DNA of 12,317 bases from contig WELB01000300.1 in NCBI GenBank assembly GCA_009602725.1, positions 59,832 through 72,148 on the forward strand, written 5' to 3'. A model generated the notes under the pieces. The model saw only the letters and a list, made by a program, of their open reading frames with translations. It did not search any database and had not been told where the DNA came from. This document shows, piece after piece, positions 8,645-12,317 of the stretch (position 1 is its first letter; each line of letters starts with the position of its first letter). Both the position numbers and the translations under genes were made by a program. The DNA comes from Spirogloea muscicola. Lineage: Eukaryota; Streptophyta; Zygnematophyceae; Spirogloeales; Spirogloeaceae.

Positions 8645-10008
8645 CTAGGAATCTGCAAAAAGAGCTTCTGTTTTGAGCTGGTAAGTTCCGGAGAAAAACT
8701 GGGGCCAGGTAAGGTAGGTGGCCAGCAGCGAGCTAAAGGTGGCGGCCCCGATGAGCACGTTGAGCACAGTAATCTGCAACTGTATTGCTTCCAAAGGTGA
8801 TGCACCTCCCATAATGAGGCCCGTCATTGCACCGGGGAGTGAGATCAAGCCCATTGTCTTTGCATTGTCCAAAACAGGCGCCAATGCAAGCGTCAATGAC
8901 CTCCGGACCTGCCAAGGACTGAAGCTTCAGGAATCTGATAAATTCAATGTTAAGCACTCAAAACATTCGATGCTGAGCACTCGACACCACGATTTGGTCG
9001 CCATCAGCTTCAGGTGCTGTGCAGCTGCAAGATACTCAGAGGTGAGAGCGTACCTGCTTCATGATGGCCTGGCCTGGAGTTGCTCCCAATGCCAGAGCAG
9101 CCTCAATCAGCTGCTGCTGCTGTCGTATGTCTTCACGCAACCTCTTCATTGTCACGCCAACCACAGTCATGGCATTGCCTACCATCATGCCGCTAATGGG
9201 GATGATGTAGCGCGGCGTGAAGTCGAAGATTTTCAGAGCTACCAGGACGCTCATGCAGATGGCCGTCCCCGCCAAGATGGATATAGTAGCAATGGCCTGA
9301 GACTTTGGCACAAGTTTGGCTCTGTTGCCTGCGGTGGAGCCCGCCACAACAGTCTGCACAGCCACTTGCTCCAGCGTAAGAGAATCCTCTAATGATCCGC
9401 TTGCCATGGCAGAACATAAGCACTACCCCCTGATGCAAGGATGTTACTGACACCGTTGGTCAATGTTGCCTGCCAATATGTGTTTCTGAATGTCAAAGCA
9501 CCTCACCATCATCACATATGCAACGAATATCCATATTGTCCTATTCTCCTTGAAGATGAAGTCAAGGAGGAATCCAACAATGATGAGCTGCAAACACAGG
9601 GAGCATGTCTGTGAGCTGAAAGAGCAGCAATTTCATTTGATTACCCTTGTCTATGCTGCTAACAGTCCTTGATTCAGCACAAGTTCTGGCAATAACGAGT
9701 GGAAAGCACATAGTCGTTCCTCAGGAGCTAGAGGGCACAATGAACAAGGATGACAGCAAGCATTTGCGTCCTAATGGGTAGTACAGTACAAACCTGAAAA
9801 AACGCGCGGGTAACAGAGTAGGCCATGTCTTTACTGAGTCCTAGCCCTTGCCATATAGAAATACATATTGCTCCTGCAACTAAAGCAAGTGCCAGTACGG
9901 GCTGAAGCATGCCTTTCCAGAAACTGTCAGGTATGATCTTGTCCTCAAGTCTGGTGTAGAGGAGAAGCATGTCTGCTGAGTGTACTGCCATCTCAAGGTG
10001 ATGTGAAG
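8645..10008 (-). CDS. ALS3: STAR2/ALS3/FetB-type ABC transporter permease module
   Basis: This is the membrane subunit of a UPF0014-family ABC transporter. It forms a channel with the STAR1/FetA ATPase; plant STAR1-STAR2 confers aluminium tolerance and bacterial FetAB exports iron. Exons on the minus strand: 10008 (or ATG at 9991-9989) to 9794, 9587-9507, 9353-9054, 8908-8645, all joined in phase 0. From Met 9991 the product is 280 residues, matching the family. About seven membrane segments are visible, starting at PVLALALVAGAICISIW, LIIVGFLLDFIF, IWIFVAYVMM, ISILAGTAICMSVLVAL, IIPISGMMVGNAMTVVGV, ISLPGAMTGLIMGG and VLIGAATFSSLLATYL. The EAALALGATPGQAIMKQ loop is the likely coupling helix that contacts the ATPase. 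Conserved blocks TPRYIIPI.GM.VGNAMTV and GLISLPGAMTG are plant-like. The stop is TAG at 8647-8645. It lies directly downstream of the ATPase and may be translated as its C-terminal half. Confidence 0.93.
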
Positions 10009-10080
10009 CTTGCACGCGAAGCCTGAAGTGCGGATTTCAGGTGGAGTTGGTCATGAGAATGGAGCCATTTTAAGCCTCAC
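10009..10080 (-). other. Candidate 72-nt intron fusing ATPase and permease frames
   Basis: The ATPase exon reads ...GGCACGCTCGTCA then GTGAGG, a consensus-type donor at 10080-10079 that precedes the TAA stop (10072-10070). The acceptor TGCAAG ends at 10009. Removing these 72 bases joins phase 1 to phase 1 and gives ...MEGTLV-T-SHHLEMAVHSAD..., with no stop through to 8645. A better-looking acceptor, CACTTCAG, lies 14 bases upstream but would put the permease out of frame. If the intron is not removed, translation stops at TAA and the permease needs its own ATG at 9991. Confidence 0.5.
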
Positions 10081-11579
10081 TGACGAGCGTGCCCTCCATG
10101 AACTGCCTGACAAGCGGATGGTCCTTCTGACGCAGCTCCTCGGGTGAGCAGGTGTCCACAATTGCACCCTTGACCAGGAGAACTACGCGATCCGCGACTC
10201 TCTCGACCTGCTCAGCACTGCCACATGGGAAGGATTCCTCCTCTCAGAAGCGAGCAAAGTTGCACGCAGTTGTCAATAATGATCAGGATCGTGCTGTACC
10301 GACAATGCTCGGAGGCTGTCAAGAGTCAACTCAATGACATATTTGCAGCTCCTACATGAGTGCTGCATGACCCGGGCAGCTCCTGACAGCTGACCTGTGG
10401 GAGACCCAGACACAGGTCAGGCCAGTCTTAGCTCGAAGCTCCTTGATGGTCTCCTCAATGCGCAGGGTAGCAGCTGGATCTAAAGCGCTTGTTGGCTCAT
10501 CAAGAAGCAGAACCTGCATATAAAATGAATGAGGAATACATGAGGGCTGCTTAATAACCACCATTATCAGCATGGCTGACAGGCAGCCGCCTGCACAGCC
10601 AAGAATCTGGAGTCTTGCTTCTCCTCTTGAGAGCCAAGGGTGTCTAACACTTGGCTTTGCAGGGAGGCTCTTGCATAGACTGCACGAACGGGTGCAGGCT
10701 TGCATGGCTCCACAAGCCAGGAGGTTGCGAGCAGAGTTGGCCAAGCAATCTTCAAGGAGATGAATGCCATTCAAACAGGGTGAAGGTGAACGAGATGGAC
10801 ATTATGTACGGGTTGGACACCTCGGGATGGTTGGCAAGGGCACGTGCAAGAGCCACACGCTGCGCCTGCCCTCCAGACAAGCCAATCGTGGACTTGGAGG
10901 CAAAAGAATCGTCCAGGTTAGCTAAGGCCAGCAGCTCCACCACTTCCTCGTCTGTCAGGCTCTTGTTCTGCAAGCTGGGCCCAAACTGCAGATTGTCCTT
11001 GACAGTGCCTGAAATGACGCCGTGGGGATGTTGGAAGCTGAGCATTCTCACGTCAAGGCTCAGGCAGCACAACCCGTCACTGGGTGAGTGGTAATAGTAG
11101 CTGGCAATCACACCGATAGTCTTGCTCCTGTGAATGAGGTCTCAGCTGAGATGGTGAGACAAGGCAGACAGTGGAGGCGATGGCGGGGGCGCACCGTCGA
11201 ATAAGCTCGCGGTCTGGAAGAGCATGCCAACGCGGCGCCTGACTTGCACAACTGGGAGCTGGGTGATGTCCTGGCCGTCGAGGAAGATGGAGTCTTTGGC
11301 GGGCTCCCACAGGCGGTTGAGGGCGCGGAGGAGGGTGGACTTGCCACTGCCGCTGGGGCCGATGAGGGCGACGATCTCGCCGGCCTTGACGTCGAGGCTG
11401 ATGTCGCTGAGGATGCGGTCGCCGCTGGCAACAGTGCGCGACAGGCTGCGGACGGTGAGCTTGGGGCCGGCGAAGGGCTCGCGGACGCGCAGGGAGGTGT
11501 GGCGGCGGCTGAGCGAGCGGCTGAGCTTGGTGAGCAGGCCGACGGTCTCGTCGCCGCCGTTGGCCGCGCGCGAGGTCAT
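10070..11579 (-). CDS. STAR1: STAR1/FetA-type ABC transporter ATP-binding module
   Basis: This nucleotide-binding subunit hydrolyses ATP to drive the STAR2/ALS3-type permease encoded next to it. Exons on the minus strand: 11579-11195, 11008-10821, 10513-10395, and 10217 to the TAA at 10072-10070 (or donor at 10080). The phases agree and give 279 residues, close to plant STAR1. All ATPase motifs are present: Walker A GPSGSGKST (74-82), Q-loop FQ (121-122), signature LSGGQ (172-176), Walker B VLLLDEP with the D-loop SALD (192-203), and H-loop WVSH (His230). The C-terminal EELRQKDHPLVRQF corresponds to the plant HPMA.RF end. ATG 11579 is the most proximal start that keeps a full domain. The frame stays open upstream without a recognisable feature, so a longer arginine-rich N terminus cannot be excluded. 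The first exon is much GC-richer than the rest. Confidence 0.94.
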
Positions 11580-11874
11580 GAGCGGGGGGCGGTGCGTCCT
11601 GCCCGCTGGCCGCTCGCTCGCTCGCGAGTCCGTACCAGGCGAGGACGCTCCCGCGCGCGCGTGCCGTCCCGAGCGGAGGCGCCCCGGCGGCGCGGGGAGG
11701 CCGTCGGAATCGGGTGCGCGCATCGGGCGGCCCTCGCCGGAGCTCCTGGCGCGCCGGCCCCGCCGTCGGATCAGGCGCGCGGCATCGCGAGATCGGACGG
11801 TCACAATGGTCGCGGGGTCGCGGGGGGGGAAGCAGCGGCAACGACTATGGCGGGCTTGGCGTCGCTCGTTCTGA
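11580..11874. other. Upstream/5' leader region of the transporter gene
   Basis: This is a very GC-rich, CpG-rich stretch of about 300 bases between the ATPase start and the flanking retroelement fragment. It must contain most of the promoter and 5' leader of the minus-strand transporter transcript, if the fragment is an insertion. I see no clear TATA box and no independent gene. Confidence 0.5.
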
Positions 11875-12317
11875 CTGACAGCTGCCACGTGTTTCGCGAG
11901 GGCATCCACAACGAGGCGGGCCCTCACTCCCGCCCACGATGGTTGGAGCGCTACACGCTCGGCGGAGGAGGCGGGCTACGCCGTCCGCCAAGCGGCCGCC
12001 GCAATGGAGCGCAAGTACTCGGATCACCCGGTAGGCGACGAGTTTATCCCACTCGCCGTCGACGTACACGGCGCCTTTGGCGCCAAATGGCTGGACCTCC
12101 TTCACCGCCTCGCGAGCCGAGCAGCGGCCCGCCGCCACGGGCAGCAGGGCGAGCAGCCTGGCTTCCATGTCGCCGGGTCCCTCGCCCAAGTTTTCCGGAT
12201 GCGCCTGGCCGTCTCTTTGCAGCGGTCCCTAGCTTTTGCGGTCCACTTGCGCGCAGGCCGCGCTCTGGCGGCGGCCTCCGGCTCCCGTCAGGGCGACGTC
12301 TTTCCGCCTGCTAGCTA
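11875..12317 (+). mobile_element. 5'-truncated retroelement fragment, probable endonuclease-region C terminus
   Basis: After an in-frame stop at 11872-11874, one plus-strand frame stays open to the right edge. It includes ALTPAHDGWSATRSAEEAG, then AAMERKYSDHPVGDEFIPLA, then VDVHGAFGAKWLDLLHRLAS, and later LAVSLQRSLAFAVHLRAG. The run of Lys/Arg-Tyr, then F-P-L-A-V-(D/E)-x-x-G, then a leucine-rich helix and LQR is, from memory, the pattern at the C terminus of RLE-type non-LTR retroelement proteins of algae and early fungi. No RT domain precedes it, so this copy appears 5'-truncated, the usual outcome of incomplete target-primed reverse transcription. Its exact left end is not visible. The final codon begins TA and is cut by the window edge. 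It faces right, while the left-hand RT faces left, and the two do not overlap in content, so I cannot say whether they are one family. Confidence 0.6.

Noticed and set aside
11845-12189. Minus-strand open frame of 114 codons
   Set aside because: It mirrors the plus-strand retroelement fragment. The family-like residues (MERKYSDH, FIPLAVDVHG) read on the plus strand.
11244-12314. Long plus-strand open frame (356 codons)
   Set aside because: Most of it is antisense to the GC-rich first ATPase exon, which has all the expected motifs. It is in a different frame from the retroelement fragment and has no recognisable domain.

Overview
This window looks like nuclear DNA from a green alga, most likely a trebouxiophyte-type chlorophyte. 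Two protein genes are split by many short GT-AG introns. Several splice donors read GTGCG or GTGAG, a common style in chlorophytes. One locus encodes plant-like STAR1 and STAR2/ALS3 proteins. Both ends of the window carry pieces of non-LTR retroelements. The species cannot be named from the sequence alone.

Layout. (1) 1-2062, minus strand: a non-LTR retrotransposon reverse transcriptase with intact catalytic motifs. It is broken by a frameshift near 454 and runs off the left edge. (2) 2063-2839: GC-rich upstream region with no supported gene. (3) 2840-6198, plus strand: a Urh1-like uridine/ribonucleoside hydrolase in about 15 exons, several of them microexons of 13-39 nt. One junction, between 4973 and 5222, is unresolved. 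(4) 6199-8644: AT-richer stretch between two convergent genes. It holds simple repeats, a poly-G run and a weak tRNA/SINE-like relic, but no supported gene. (5) 11579-8645, minus strand: ATPase and permease of a bacterial-type ABC transporter (FetAB in bacteria; STAR1-STAR2/ALS3 in plants), head to tail. (6) About 11875-12317, plus strand: a 5'-truncated retroelement fragment resembling the C-terminal endonuclease region of restriction-like-endonuclease elements. It runs off the right edge.

The most interesting locus is the transporter. The ATPase and permease are complete, share a strand and are separated by only 78 nt. A candidate 72-nt GT-AG intron (10080-10009) would remove the ATPase stop codon and join the two frames into one protein of about 562 residues. 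The alternative is a two-cistron transcript in the same gene order as the bacterial operon. Land plants encode these subunits as separate genes. The nucleoside hydrolase would act in pyrimidine salvage and shows no functional link to the transporter.
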